64,000 nt of DNA, taken from NCBI GenBank assembly GCA_965237985.1, contig OZ250161.1, positions 744,001-808,000 on the forward strand. The letters are read 5' to 3'. Under the pieces are notes generated by a model. It did no database searches, had not been told where the DNA came from, and saw only the letters and a program-made list of their open reading frames with translations. The translations under genes and the position numbers were made by a program. This document shows, piece by piece, positions 1-9,464 of this stretch; within the stretch, counting starts at the first letter, position 1; the number at the start of each line of letters is the position of its first letter. Source of the DNA: G965212025 sp965237985 (GTDB lineage: Bacteria; Pseudomonadota; Gammaproteobacteria; Poriferisulfidales; Oxydemutatoraceae).

Positions 1-1
1 C

Positions 2-103
2 CTGGCTTGCGCGCTGTTGGTGTTTATCAGCCTTGGGGTCGGAAAGCTCGTGAAACGCCGGGATGATTACTACGATGAAAACAAGCCCGGCGACAAAAAT
101 TAA
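2..103 (+). CDS. C-terminal end of an unidentified membrane protein (partial)
   Basis: An open frame runs in from the window edge and stops at TAA (101-103). The 33 visible residues start with a hydrophobic stretch and end in a charged tail rich in Lys, Arg, Asp and Glu, as expected for the last transmembrane helix and cytoplasmic tail of an inner-membrane protein. It lies 60 bp upstream of an antiporter-subunit gene on the same strand, so it may be another subunit of an Mrp-type operon. That is inference; too little is visible to name a family. Confidence 0.5.
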   Translation: MACALLVFISLGVGKLVKRRDDYYDENKPGDKN

Positions 104-163
104 AACCTAGGAAGGATGCGGCAGGGTTTGTGGTTTTTTCGTCAACCATGACGGTAACGACAC

Positions 164-1849
164 ATGTTTGAAACGGGCTATTCACCAACTTTCTCACCCG
201 CTTTACTGCTGATTGCCAGCACCTTTCTCATTCCATTTATTTCCCAGACTTCACGGGGTGTGGTTTTGCTGCTTTTCCCATTGCTGGCGCTCATCTTGGT
301 TTGGCTACCGGCAGCGAATGTGTACCCGACATGGGAGCTTGCCGGCTTTGATTTGGCTCCATATCACCCACAACCTTATGGCCGAATGTTTGCAACCGCG
401 TTCTTGTTGGCGCTGTTTATCGGCAACCTCTTCGCTTTCAGGCATGCCAATCGGCTGGAACTGAGCGCCGCACAACTTTACGCGGGCAGCGCTGCCGGCC
501 TGGTTTTGTGCGGCGACCTGATCAGTTTTTTTATTTTCTGGGAAGTCATGACCATCGGCTCAAGCCTGGTGATTTTTGCCGCCGGCACCAAGTCCGCCAA
601 CCAGGCCGGCATGCGCTATGTGTTTGTCCACCTGTTATCCACAACTCTGCTGCTTGCCGGAATTTGCGGGCTTATTGCAGAAAGCGGCAACATCAGTATC
701 CGAGTACTGGAGGCGGATACCTTGTACGGAGCCCTGTTCCTGGCAGGCATTTTGATCAATGCCGGGGCACCACCATTTTCTTCCTGGATCGCCGATGCCT
801 ACCCGGAAGCCAGCCCTTCCGGAATGGTTTTCCTGTCGGTTTATACCACCAAGGCGGCAGTATTTGCTTTGCTGATTTTTTTTCCGGGAGAAACCATTCT
901 TGTCGCGTTTGGTCTGTACATGATTTTTTATGGGATTGTGTACGCCCTGCTGGAAAATGACATCCGCCGCATCCTCGCCTACAGCATCGTCAACCAGGTT
1001 GGATTCATGGTTGTCGGAGTCGGCCTCGGTTTCCCCATCGCCCTGGATGGTGCGGCAGCCCATGCTTTTGCCCACATCATTTACAAGGCACTGCTCCTGA
1101 TGTCGGCAGGCAGCGTGTGCATGGTTACCGGGAAACGCAAATGCACAGAGCTTGGCGGGCTGTACGGGCACATGAAAATCACCATGGTGTGCGGCATCAT
1201 CGGAGCACTGTCCATATCCGCTCTGCCGCTCACTTCCGGCTTTGTCGCCAAATCCTTGATGTTGTATTCGGTACAGCATGAGCAGCATCTCCTGTTGTGG
1301 CTGACGCTTACCGCCGCTTCAGCCGGCGTTTTTCTTCATGCCGGAATTAAATACCCATGGTTCGTGTTCTTTCATTGCAAGCCACATTTGCAAGCCAATG
1401 ATCCGCCGGCCAACATGTGCGCGGCAATGTTGTTTTTTTCCTTTCTGTGCCTGTTTTTTGGCGTTTTTCCCACCTTCCTGTACGGGCTGCTTCCCGAACC
1501 ACCGGTGTTCACTCCCTATACTTTTCCCCACGTGCTCCCACAATTGCAGTTGCTTCTTTTCGCCATGATCGCTTTTTTTGTCATGTTGCCATTGCTGGGG
1601 AGAACCAATACCTTGAGCCTGGATCTTGACTGGATATACCGGCACTGGGGCAGACGCGCTTACCTGTGGATGGTGCGCTTTTTTTCAGCCATCGACCGGC
1701 ACCTGCACCTGGTCATGATTCGGGCCGGCAGTTTCGGGCGCGTGTGCATATTCGAGAAAACCAGACTCTGGCCTGGCAACATATCGCTCGCTGCCGCTAT
1801 TGCATGCCTTGTGGCACTGCTGGCTTCCCTGTTGCTGTTGCATCAGTGA
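164..1849 (+). CDS. Proton-conducting antiporter subunit (MrpD/NuoL-like)
   Basis: This 561-residue protein is hydrophobic almost throughout, with about 14 predicted membrane segments. It shows hallmarks of the proton-translocating NuoL/M/N-MrpA/D family: a conserved Glu in a membrane helix (FWEVM, about residue 127), the segment DIRRILAYSIVNQVGFM (about 266-282), and a following helix with His residues and IYKALLLMSAG. Family members move H+ or Na+ either in complex I or in Mrp-type Na+/H+ antiporters. With no NADH-dehydrogenase genes beside it and a membrane-protein tail just upstream, an Mrp subunit D or related stand-alone antiporter is more likely. The ATG at 164 was chosen because it begins the hydrophobic N-terminus; no strong ribosome-binding site is visible. 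No obvious terminator follows. Confidence 0.8.
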   Translation: MFETGYSPTFSPALLLIASTFLIPFISQTSRGVVLLLFPLLALILVWLPAANVYPTWELAGFDLAPYHPQPYGRMFATAFLLALFIGNLFAFRHANRLELSAAQLYAGSAAGLVLCGDLISFFIFWEVMTIGSSLVIFAAGTKSANQAGMRYVFVHLLSTTLLLAGICGLIAESGNISIRVLEADTLYGALFLAGILINAGAPPFSSWIADAYPEASPSGMVFLSVYTTKAAVFALLIFFPGETILVAFGLYMIFYGIVYALLENDIRRILAYSIVNQVGFMVVGVGLGFPIALDGAAAHAFAHIIYKALLLMSAGSVCMVTGKRKCTELGGLYGHMKITMVCGIIGALSISALPLTSGFVAKSLMLYSVQHEQHLLLWLTLTAASAGVFLHAGIKYPWFVFFHCKPHLQANDPPANMCAAMLFFSFLCLFFGVFPTFLYGLLPEPPVFTPYTFPHVLPQLQLLLFAMIAFFVMLPLLGRTNTLSLDLDWIYRHWGRRAYLWMVRFFSAIDRHLHLVMIRAGSFGRVCIFEKTRLWPGNISLAAAIACLVALLASLLLLHQ

Positions 1850-2376
1850 ACAAAGCCGCATCTTTCGCCACCTTCGCAAATTCAAAAAACCATCTGGAAA
1901 TCCAGCCTGGCAGGCCGCAGAATTTTTCATTTTCCGGTCCGGAAAATCACCTGCCGACTTTTGGGCTTTCACACTGTAACCTGACCCGTATTTGCAACGG
2001 GCAATCCAGACCATCGAACCGGCTTCCCGACGAAAGTTCTGCTGGCAACGGTTCACCGGACACGCCGCTTCATAATCCACCAAATCCGCACAGGGTGTTT
2101 GCCGGGATCCGGATGATATGACAGTGTAAAGGCAGTCATTTTTTGATATAACGAATCAGAATCTCCGGATTTGCCCGAGAAAGTGTCATGCAAGTATGGC
2201 GAGCGTTTGGTGGGGTGTGACTTTTCTCCAGCGGTCGTTCATGAGCTGAAACTGTGGCCATCATGTAATGTAATGCAGACTGGGTAATAAAATGATCGAA
2301 TTGAAGAAATGCTTCCAATGAGGTCGCAAATTCACAGTTTGCCTGCCTACAGAAAGGACCGAAAAACAGTGAAGTT
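1850..2376. other. Non-coding gap
   Basis: No credible gene is visible between the antiporter subunit and the first HCxxC paralogue. A short inverted repeat (ATGAC...GTCAT) followed by six T at about 2116-2145 could be a weak terminator. The segment just before 2377 is open in the frame of the next gene back to about 2305, so the true start of that gene may lie slightly upstream at a non-ATG codon. Confidence 0.4.
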
Positions 2377-3327
2377 GTGGGCGAGAAAGGCTCTTTTCTC
2401 GGCTGGGTCGTGCACTGCGTCAGATGCAGCCGTTCGTCCTATCGGAACAAATTGGCAGGTGATCGGCGCTCCATGTTCGCGACAGTTGCAAAGGAACAGT
2501 CCGACACGGGTGCAAATCAAGACTTGAGGCACAAAATAAACACGGCGATCGACAAGGGATCACGGCGGCAATATCATGACTTGATGCTGCGACTGATTAC
2601 AGAAATAGAAAATACTCAAAACGCGGCGCACGGCCCACTATCTGCAAGGGGCGAAACCTCACCACCCGGCAGAAGAGTAGCCATTCAGGAAATCGTCCGC
2701 TTCAGATCCGGCGGGAACGTTCTTCCTTTCAAAAACGAGCTCGCATCCGAAGAAATTTCACTGAAGAATTTACAGGGTGTGATTGACGATGACATTAAGC
2801 AGGCAAGCAAAACTTTCCAGAAAAGGTCACCAAAAAACAGTACTGACACGCGGTACCTGTTTCCCGAACCAGACATCACCCCTTTGCGTTACATGACCTT
2901 GCACAATACATATGAAAGAGCAAAAAACCTGTTCACTTGGCAACGTTCACGTGGCAATTGTCAATTTTTTCTAAACCAGTTGTGCGATTTCCCTCCAGCG
3001 GACGGCACGGCAAATCCGGAAATGCAAATTTGCTTGCCGAATGACAGATTGCTCAGTGCATTCATCAGGCTGGATAATCATGTCCGCATCGACAACGACA
3101 GGCTTGAAAATGAGATCTCGTTGGAACAGCTAAACGAACTCGAAAAACAATTGCACAACGGAGAATGCCCGATTGATCTGGAACTGAAAAAAAACGAGAG
3201 TGCCTGGCTCATCGCCGCTTATAAAGAACATTTTTTTAGTGCTAGCATACGAGAACTGCACAACAGCAGTGAGAACAACCTGCAAAACAGCAACAACCAA
3301 TTTTTCATAGTGAACGGTCAATTCTAG
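2377..3327 (+). CDS. Hypothetical protein, HCxxC paralogue A
   Basis: I do not recognise this 316-residue protein. It is clearly related to the next gene (3471-4601). Both carry an N-terminal block with Gly-Ser-Phe, Gly-Trp, then His-Cys-x2-Cys (residues 13-17 here), Ser-Tyr, Asp-Arg and Ser-Met, followed by a basic segment ending in LML.LI. Both also share a C-terminal block with LL.AF..LD and a final aromatic Tyr-Lys/Glu-Glu segment. The middle is polar and divergent. No signal peptide or membrane segment is seen, so it is probably soluble. The start is uncertain: GTG at 2377 is used, but the frame is open about 70 bp upstream without an ATG, and paralogue B has about 40 more N-terminal residues. 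The 5' end may therefore be damaged. Function unknown; the HCxxC pair could bind metal (inference). Confidence 0.5.
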   Translation: MGEKGSFLGWVVHCVRCSRSSYRNKLAGDRRSMFATVAKEQSDTGANQDLRHKINTAIDKGSRRQYHDLMLRLITEIENTQNAAHGPLSARGETSPPGRRVAIQEIVRFRSGGNVLPFKNELASEEISLKNLQGVIDDDIKQASKTFQKRSPKNSTDTRYLFPEPDITPLRYMTLHNTYERAKNLFTWQRSRGNCQFFLNQLCDFPPADGTANPEMQICLPNDRLLSAFIRLDNHVRIDNDRLENEISLEQLNELEKQLHNGECPIDLELKKNESAWLIAAYKEHFFSASIRELHNSSENNLQNSNNQFFIVNGQF

Positions 3328-3330
3328 CGA

Positions 3331-3592
3331 TTGGAAATCATGAACAAACTGAGCTTGGCATTTGCTCGTGCCGAAAATTCGCGTTATGCGGTACTGCGAC
3401 TGTAAGCTGCCTCTAATGATCCCGGGACCCAGCGGAACGTGACCGGAGCAGCAGGGCCTTTTTGGAAATCATGAACGAACTGAGCTTGGCATTTGCTCGT
3501 GCCGAAAATTCGCGTTATGCGGTGCTGCGACTGGAAGCTGCCTCTAATGATCCCGGGACCCAGCGGAACGTGACCGAAGCAGCAGGGTCTTT
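3331..3592 (+). repeat. 131-bp direct tandem repeat, two copies
   Basis: The segments 3331-3461 and 3462-3592 are nearly identical and lie head to tail. Each contains the sequence that starts paralogue B, with the ATG at 3340 in the first copy and at 3471 in the second. They differ at only a few bases, one of which turns a Glu codon of copy two into TAA in copy one. The high identity implies a recent duplication. Confidence 0.9.
3340..3405 (+). pseudogene. Truncated duplicate of the 5' end of HCxxC paralogue B
   Basis: The first copy of the 131-bp repeat opens with ATG at 3340 and encodes 21 residues almost identical to the start of the downstream gene (LSLAFARAENSRYAVLRL), then stops at TAA 3403-3405 where the intact copy has a Glu codon. 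After the stop the frame continues as a recognisable copy until the second repeat begins. It is best read as a dead duplicate. It might still be translated as a leader peptide, but nothing shows this. Confidence 0.6.
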
Positions 3593-4601
3593 CTGGGGAT
3601 GGCTGGTTCATTGCCTGAAGTGCAACAACAGGTCCTACGTCACACAATTGCGCAATGACCGATTATCGATGTTGGGAGACGTCCCCGTAAATAAACTCAT
3701 TGATGTCGCAAGAGAAAGAAAGGTTCATTTTATAGAAAGTGCTGTCAACAGAGGAGACAGACGTGAGTATCAGCGCCTGATGTTGGAATTGATCAGGTTG
3801 GAGGAAGGGGGAAGCAGTGCATCGGGGGGAAACGGTTCCGAACCCACCAAGACCTCCCGCGTGTGCGATGAAGACAATGCCGGGAAGGTTTGGCAGTCTT
3901 CAAAGTTTCATAGAACAGTGGGAAAAAAGCGTATGGCCGGACTGCTGAGCTTCGATTACGGAGGTGCCAGGCAGCCTTACAAATCTCGAAGTTCTTTACC
4001 CTCCAATACGGAGTTAGCTTGGGTGTGCCGTGCTTTGAACAAGGCCTTGCAGGAAGCAGTCAGTGAGCCTGGCTCCAAAAGGGCAGGATTGACGGAAGAC
4101 CAAGGAGAGCACAAGTTGGCGGGCACTCAGGAACTACAGACACCGGCGAGAATGGATATGCCCGTGGAACAGGAACGTAAAGTCAACATCCTGAATTATT
4201 TGACTGTATTGGGGGGGGCAACCGACATCATGCAGAACCGCCTTGACTGGAGGACAGTGGGTAGTCAAGAAAGCGAGATGCTATGGGAACACTGCCAGAG
4301 CCATGAGGATGTTCAATTTCGGGAACCTTATGAAGTGAAAATACGGGTACCTGGCGTAGAACTCCTGGAAGCGTTCCACAAACTTGATGACTTTGTACGC
4401 GAGCCCCATGCACCTGGAATTTCTCAGGCCAAAGCGATCTCGCTGGAACGCATAGAATGGGTCAAAAACAAGGCGGATTCAGGCCTTGACCCACTGGGAA
4501 CACAGATTGAAGCTAAAGAATTATTCTGGCTCTGCAGTGCTTACGAAGAATATATGGCGGTCATCGGCGGCACAAGCGAGCACCATCCAGAAGCAAGCTA
4601 A
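3471..4601 (+). CDS. Hypothetical protein, HCxxC paralogue B
   Basis: This 376-residue protein is the longer member of the local paralogous pair. The ATG at 3471 lies inside the second copy of the 131-bp repeat. An N-terminal extension of about 40 residues precedes the shared block with Gly-Ser-Phe-Trp-Gly-Trp and His47-Cys48-x2-Cys51, then SY, DR and SML motifs, a basic LMLELI helix, a long low-similarity polar linker, and the shared C-terminal region with LLEAF.KLD and an aromatic Tyr-Glu-Glu-Tyr end. No secretion signal or membrane segment is visible. The family is unknown to me. Lineage-specific duplication of a soluble, charged, cysteine-pair protein would fit a host-interaction or regulatory role, but this is speculation. 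Confidence 0.6.
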   Translation: MNELSLAFARAENSRYAVLRLEAASNDPGTQRNVTEAAGSFWGWLVHCLKCNNRSYVTQLRNDRLSMLGDVPVNKLIDVARERKVHFIESAVNRGDRREYQRLMLELIRLEEGGSSASGGNGSEPTKTSRVCDEDNAGKVWQSSKFHRTVGKKRMAGLLSFDYGGARQPYKSRSSLPSNTELAWVCRALNKALQEAVSEPGSKRAGLTEDQGEHKLAGTQELQTPARMDMPVEQERKVNILNYLTVLGGATDIMQNRLDWRTVGSQESEMLWEHCQSHEDVQFREPYEVKIRVPGVELLEAFHKLDDFVREPHAPGISQAKAISLERIEWVKNKADSGLDPLGTQIEAKELFWLCSAYEEYMAVIGGTSEHHPEAS

Positions 4602-5239
4602 AGCGCAAACGCAGAAAAAAGCGATGGATAACCCAGGTCTCCAGTACCTGACAGACATTGGTGAATGTGTTGCACCTTCGCAGCTGACCTTCTCGCGCCG
4701 TCACAAATAAGCGCTGCGCCGGCCGGCCGCGCTAAAGCACCCTTCCTGGCCACGCCGGCTTCAACAGCTTTCCTTTTTCACAAAGGAAAGTTTCGGCCCC
4801 GCCTGCGGTAGCGCACATCAAACGCTCCATGTCATGCTCCGCACACCACCTTTCGGTTCCAGCACCGGCCCGGCTGGCAGAGAATATAGATTCATAGACC
4901 TGTCGTCTGCCCAATTTTTTCGCTCACATGCTCACCTTCTTCCTGGCGAGCAATGTCACACAATCCACAGGCCGTTTCCAGGCCTCGGCCTGCTGCTTTT
5001 CTACGACTGCCAGGCGGAGATTGTTGCTTGTCATGACTAAAAAGACGGCCGGCGCGGGCTGACTTTCCTATAGCAACACCCTGCGTAGCTGCTGTTCCTG
5101 CTTCTGAGGACAGACTTCGGCGGCGCGATGCCGGTCAGCATTTACGGCTGACTGGGACGAAAAATCGTTCCACCCAAGCACCGCCCGCACGCATTAGAAC
5201 GTTTCACCTGGCATTTCTTGCTCATCAACCCGAGCTGCA
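4602..5239. other. Non-coding gap
   Basis: No convincing gene is seen between paralogue B and the 3' end of recG. Short open frames exist but have no recognisable product. The segment is moderately GC-rich around 4712-4735. Confidence 0.4.
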
Positions 5240-7306
5240 TCAAACACTGGCGTATTCCTGCGCACCACCTAACCAGCGTGCCACGAGCCTGACGCAGATC
5301 TCAGGGTGTGACTTCAGGATTTGCTCGGCACTGAGTGGAATTTTTGTCAGCATGCCACTATCCCAGGTAAAGTCGGCAATGCGAAAACGCATATCCCCGG
5401 TTTGGCGGGTCCCGAGGAGCTCGCCGGGACCACGCAGCTTCAGGTCCTCCTGCGCAATGGTAAAACCGTCATGGTTCTCTCTCATGACCTGCAAACGACG
5501 TTGTGCACGGCCAGAAACAGGTGGGCAATACAGCAGCACACAGTACCCGGGCACATGACTGCGCCCTACTCTCCCACGCAGCTGATGAAGTTGCGAAAGC
5601 CCAAAACGTTCCGCATTTTCAATCACCATCAACGTGGCCCCGGGAATATCAACCCCCACTTCCACCACGGTGGTTGCCACCAACAGTTGAATTTTTCCAC
5701 CGCGAAAAGCTGCCATGGTCTCTTCCCGCTCTCCAACCTGCGTTCGCCCATGAATCAAACCAATTTCCACTCCGGGCATTTTTTGCGAAAGATTTTCAAA
5801 AGTGCTGTTCACCGTCTGGTATTCCAGCGTTTCCGATTCCTCAATCAACGGGCAAACCCAAAAAGCCTGTTGACCGGCAAGACAGGCTTTGTGGACCCGT
5901 TCAATCACTTCATCGCGACGGTTTTCAGACACACTCGCGGTTTTCACTGGCACCCTTCCAGGCGGCATTTCATCGACCACCGAATAATCAAGGTCAGCAA
6001 AAAAAGCCATCGCCAGGCTGCGTGGAATGGGCGTAGCGGTCATGATCAATTGATGCGGCACGTAATCACCACTTTGACCTTTTTCGCGGAGCGCAAAGCG
6101 CTGATGCACACCAAAGCGATGCTGTTCATCCACGACAATGAAAGCCAAGTCATCAAAAGTCACACCCCCTTGAAACAAGGCGTGGGTTCCCACTACGATT
6201 TGCACTTTGCCTGTGCGGATTTCTTCCAACGCCGATTTTTTCTCCCTGGCACCTTGCTGGCCAAGCAAAACACTGACCTCCACCCCGACCGGACGCAACA
6301 GTTTTTTCAAATTTTCACCATGTTGCCTGGCAAGAATCTCCGTGGGAACCATCATCGCCGCCTGAAAACCTTGCGCGACAACACACAACATGGACATGAC
6401 TGCAACCAGCGTTTTCCCCGAACCAACATCTCCCTGCACCAAACGCATCATGGGGCGCGATTTACCCAGATCTTCAACGATTTCCCCGATCACCCGATGC
6501 TGGGCACTTGTCAAATTAAAATCAAGTGAGCGTTCGAACTTTCCCGACAGCTCGCTGTTGCTCTCCAGAACATGTGCCTTGCGCTTTCTCAGCCGAGCAC
6601 GCGAAGACTTGATGGAAACAGAAAAAGCCAACAACTCCTCATACATCAATCGTTGATGCGCCAGGCTTTTTCCGTCCAGCAACACGGCAATATCAGCATC
6701 CCTGGGTGGCGAATGAACATAGTGAAGCGCCTGATTCAAACTGATGTCACCCGCTTCTTTTGCCAGAATCGGCGGCAACAGCTCCTCCAGACCCTCGCTG
6801 CCATCAAGCCATTTGAGTGCTTTTTTTATGATTTTCCGGATCTCGTATTGGTATAGTCCGGCAGTCAAAGGATAGACCGGCACAAAGAAGTCACGCGGTT
6901 CCTCAGCACCGGTCTTGCTGGCAAATTCCCACTCGGGATGGACAATTTCCAAAACAGATGATGGCCGGCGCACTTCTCCGTACCCCCTGACAACGGTGCC
7001 TTCCCTAAACATTCTGGTGTGGGTCGGAGAAAAATGGAAAAAACGCAAATTCATATGCCCGCTGTCATCGGCAATCGTCACCACCAACATACGCCGAGGA
7101 CGAAAAATCACCCTGCTGCCGAGCACAACTCCCTGGAAAAACACTTCCTGGCGGGGCCGCATAGCACCGATTGGACAAACCTGAGAGCGGTCCTGGTAAC
7201 GATGCGGCAAATGAAACAACAGACTCTCAATGGAATCTATTTTCAATTTCACCAGCTTGGCCAGAACGCCGCGCTCAACTCCGTCCAAGGTTTCCAAAGT
7301 CGCCAT
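5240..7306 (-). CDS. recG: ATP-dependent DNA helicase RecG
   Basis: RecG remodels stalled replication forks and Holliday junctions. The protein (688 residues from ATG at 7306) has the family's order: an N-terminal wedge/OB-fold region, then a superfamily-2 helicase core with Walker A GDVGSGKT (about 292-299), a DEQHRFGV Walker B box (about 393-400), MTATPIPRSLAM (motif III), and a C-terminal half with GRVGRS and the terminal TRQ-containing region. Length matches the family (about 690). A start nine codons upstream is possible, but ATG at 7306 aligns better with the usual MATL-type N-terminus. It is convergent with paralogue B and lies downstream of dprA on the same strand, with a gap of about 370 bp that holds no gene. 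Confidence 0.95.
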   Translation of the reverse strand: MATLETLDGVERGVLAKLVKLKIDSIESLLFHLPHRYQDRSQVCPIGAMRPRQEVFFQGVVLGSRVIFRPRRMLVVTIADDSGHMNLRFFHFSPTHTRMFREGTVVRGYGEVRRPSSVLEIVHPEWEFASKTGAEEPRDFFVPVYPLTAGLYQYEIRKIIKKALKWLDGSEGLEELLPPILAKEAGDISLNQALHYVHSPPRDADIAVLLDGKSLAHQRLMYEELLAFSVSIKSSRARLRKRKAHVLESNSELSGKFERSLDFNLTSAQHRVIGEIVEDLGKSRPMMRLVQGDVGSGKTLVAVMSMLCVVAQGFQAAMMVPTEILARQHGENLKKLLRPVGVEVSVLLGQQGAREKKSALEEIRTGKVQIVVGTHALFQGGVTFDDLAFIVVDEQHRFGVHQRFALREKGQSGDYVPHQLIMTATPIPRSLAMAFFADLDYSVVDEMPPGRVPVKTASVSENRRDEVIERVHKACLAGQQAFWVCPLIEESETLEYQTVNSTFENLSQKMPGVEIGLIHGRTQVGEREETMAAFRGGKIQLLVATTVVEVGVDIPGATLMVIENAERFGLSQLHQLRGRVGRSHVPGYCVLLYCPPVSGRAQRRLQVMRENHDGFTIAQEDLKLRGPGELLGTRQTGDMRFRIADFTWDSGMLTKIPLSAEQILKSHPEICVRLVARWLGGAQEYASV

Positions 7307-7674
7307 CACCTGCTCGTTGCGCCAGCAGCCCATCTCATGAAAAAGGCCCGCTCAGGCACCACGACACACGACCGGAAACGGCCGCTTTTTCCACTTGGGA
7401 ATAAATCAATAGTCATAAAACCATATCCCTTTTGAGAGATCCTCTATTATCTTTTTTCTTGGCGTCCAAGGCATCTGAGACAACAGCACCTTCGACAGCT
7501 GTCCGTCTCGTGCCATTCCCTGTCTCGACAACGAAAAAATACAATTTTCAGAAGTTGCTTGTCACGGCCTCCAACAGATAAAGCATACCGGCACAAACGC
7601 ACACTGGCGGCGAGTGTCCGGCTCCCTGCCCGAAAACACCCATCCCGATCATTCTAGGCAACGACTGGCACTGC
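7307..7674. other. Non-coding gap between dprA and recG
   Basis: This stretch shows no recognisable gene. It would hold the recG promoter, but no convincing -35/-10 pair on the minus strand could be picked by eye. Confidence 0.3.
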
Positions 7675-8814
7675 TTACTGTATACGAGTGTAAACACCGT
7701 TTTTACAGGCGACAAAACCATTTAGCTCCAAACCCAAAAGCAGGGATGACACCTCCGAAACCTCCAGCCCGGATGCTTCCACCAAAGCATCCACAAAAAT
7801 TCCCTCGTCATGAGGTATCGCCTGAAGCAGATTTTCCTGTCCCCGGCTCAGCGTCGAATATTCGGTAACGGCACGGCTTTGTTCACAAAGAGGAACTGAA
7901 TTGCCCACCTCCAACTGCGTTGCCGTCATCCTGGTCTTTTCGTAAACGTTCGGCAACTCATCCAACACATCCTGCGCAGACTGCACCAGCTTGGCACCCT
8001 CCTGTATGAGCCTGTGGCAACCGGCTACTGAAGGGTTAATGATCGACCCAGGCACAGCAAACACCTCCCTGCCCTGCTCTCCAGCCAGACGGGCAGTAAT
8101 CAAAGTACCGCTACGTTTCTTCGCCTCGACCACCAACACACCAAACGAAATGCCGCTCATCAAACGGTTGCGACGAGGAAAATTCTTTTTCTGAGGCGCT
8201 GCATCGCAGGGAAATTCAGAAATCAGGACGCCGTTTGACGCGATTCGACGCGCCAGCCCTCGATGCCGTGCCGGATAGACAATCTCCAGCCCTGTGCCCG
8301 CTACCGCAACGGTTGTGCCACCAGCATTGAGAGCCGCCTGATGGGCAACAGCGTCAATCCCCAATGCCAGACCGCTGGTAACCGTCAGACCGGACCTGAC
8401 AAGCTCCGTGGTCAATTCTCTAGCATTTCGTTCACCACCCGGCGAAGGACGGCGCGAACCCACGACCGCAATCTGTGGACGATTCAGAAGAGACACATCG
8501 CCGACCGCATACAACACAAGCGGCGGATCGGAAATTTCCCGCAACAGGCGCGGATAGTGTTCATGGTTGTAAGGCAACAAGTGATGGTTGCTTTTCCGCA
8601 ACCAGCTCAAATCTCTGGCCAAGACCCCAGAGTCCAAAGCGCGCAGACTCTTCACCGCTTCGGGGCTGAGACCGGCGGCACGCAACTGTTCAGTGCTTGC
8701 CGCACACACCACTTGAGCATCACCCAGTGCCTCAAGCAAACGAATGGCGGTCACACAACCAATGCCCGGGGCATGATGAAGACGCAACCAGGCCATGGCA
8801 TCATCAGGGCACAT
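7675..8814 (-). CDS. dprA: DNA processing protein DprA
   Basis: DprA binds incoming single-stranded DNA during transformation and loads RecA. The 379-residue protein has an N-terminal helical region with a helix-hairpin-like HAPGIG segment, then the Rossmann-fold core with VGSRRPSPGG (about residues 116-125), SGLALGIDAVAH, and the later NRLMSG and GSI.NP segments. The C-terminal part fits the winged-helix DprA tail. Length and motifs are normal. It is divergent from def, as in E. coli (dprA | def-fmt). The rest of the usual competence set is not visible here, so a role in recombination rather than uptake is possible. Confidence 0.93.
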   Translation of the reverse strand: MCPDDAMAWLRLHHAPGIGCVTAIRLLEALGDAQVVCAASTEQLRAAGLSPEAVKSLRALDSGVLARDLSWLRKSNHHLLPYNHEHYPRLLREISDPPLVLYAVGDVSLLNRPQIAVVGSRRPSPGGERNARELTTELVRSGLTVTSGLALGIDAVAHQAALNAGGTTVAVAGTGLEIVYPARHRGLARRIASNGVLISEFPCDAAPQKKNFPRRNRLMSGISFGVLVVEAKKRSGTLITARLAGEQGREVFAVPGSIINPSVAGCHRLIQEGAKLVQSAQDVLDELPNVYEKTRMTATQLEVGNSVPLCEQSRAVTEYSTLSRGQENLLQAIPHDEGIFVDALVEASGLEVSEVSSLLLGLELNGFVACKNGVYTRIQ

Positions 8815-8819
8815 GGCGT

Positions 8820-8825
8820 TATACT
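8820..8825 (+). promoter_or_regulatory. Possible -10 box upstream of def
   Basis: TATACT at 8820-8825, in the dprA-def divergent region about 55 bp before the def ATG, matches the sigma-70 -10 consensus at five of six positions. No good -35 element is seen at the expected distance, so this is tentative. Confidence 0.3.
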
Positions 8826-8879
8826 GTTCTCAAGTGTGACATCGACTTGCCGAGTTTTTTTGTTTGGTCGGAGGACGAG

Positions 8880-9425
8880 ATGGCAAAATTGGAGATACTC
8901 ACTTTTCCAGACGCAAGACTGCGAAAAAAAGCCGTGGCAATTGAGCATGTAAACGACGAAGTGCGCCAAATAGCCGACGACATGATCGAAACCATGTACT
9001 ACCACGGAGGAATCGGACTTGCGGCGATACAGGTCAATATCCGGAAGGCGTTGATCGTGATGGATTTATCGGATCAGAAAAACGACCCCCGGCAACTGAT
9101 AAACCCGGTCATCACGCATGCCGAAGGGGAAATCGTCATGGCAGAGGGATGCCTGTCTTTTCCGGAATTCCGGACCAGCATCAAACGTGCAGAACATGTC
9201 CGGGTCAATGCTCTGGATGTCAATGGTGAAGCCGTTGAGCTGGAAGCCAGTGGCCTGGCCGCGATTTGCCTGCAACATGAGCTAGATCATCTGAACGGAA
9301 AACTGTTTGTCGATTACCTGTCACCTCTCAAGCGTTTTCGGCTGATGGAGAAGTTCAAAAAAGAAAAACCCAGGCGTCAGAGAAGTCGCCAAGATGACAG
9401 CGCCACCGGCCTTTCAAGAACTTAG
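8880..9425 (+). CDS. def: Peptide deformylase
   Basis: This enzyme removes the formyl group from the N-terminal methionine of new proteins. The 181-residue product has all three metal-site motifs: GIGLAAIQ (residues 44-51), EGCLS with ligand Cys91, and HELDH with ligands His133 and His137 and catalytic Glu134. The ATG at 8880 follows a GGAGG ribosome-binding site at about 8870 and gives the standard MAKLEIL-type start. It is followed 39 bp later by fmt, which makes the formyl-Met-tRNA whose formyl group Def removes. The C-terminal tail (about 25 residues) is basic and slightly longer than usual. Confidence 0.97.
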   Translation: MAKLEILTFPDARLRKKAVAIEHVNDEVRQIADDMIETMYYHGGIGLAAIQVNIRKALIVMDLSDQKNDPRQLINPVITHAEGEIVMAEGCLSFPEFRTSIKRAEHVRVNALDVNGEAVELEASGLAAICLQHELDHLNGKLFVDYLSPLKRFRLMEKFKKEKPRRQRSRQDDSATGLSRT

Positions 9426-9464
9426 GTACCGTTTACAGACAGTCTCGCTCACCAAGAGCCGGTC

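Noticed and set aside
635..1288. A long minus-strand open frame inside the antiporter gene
   Set aside because: It lies fully within a well-supported membrane-transporter gene on the other strand and has no family features.
5321..6529. A 400-codon plus-strand frame inside recG
   Set aside because: It is antisense to a clear RecG helicase and its composition (many His, Asn, Phe) is typical of a reverse-frame shadow.
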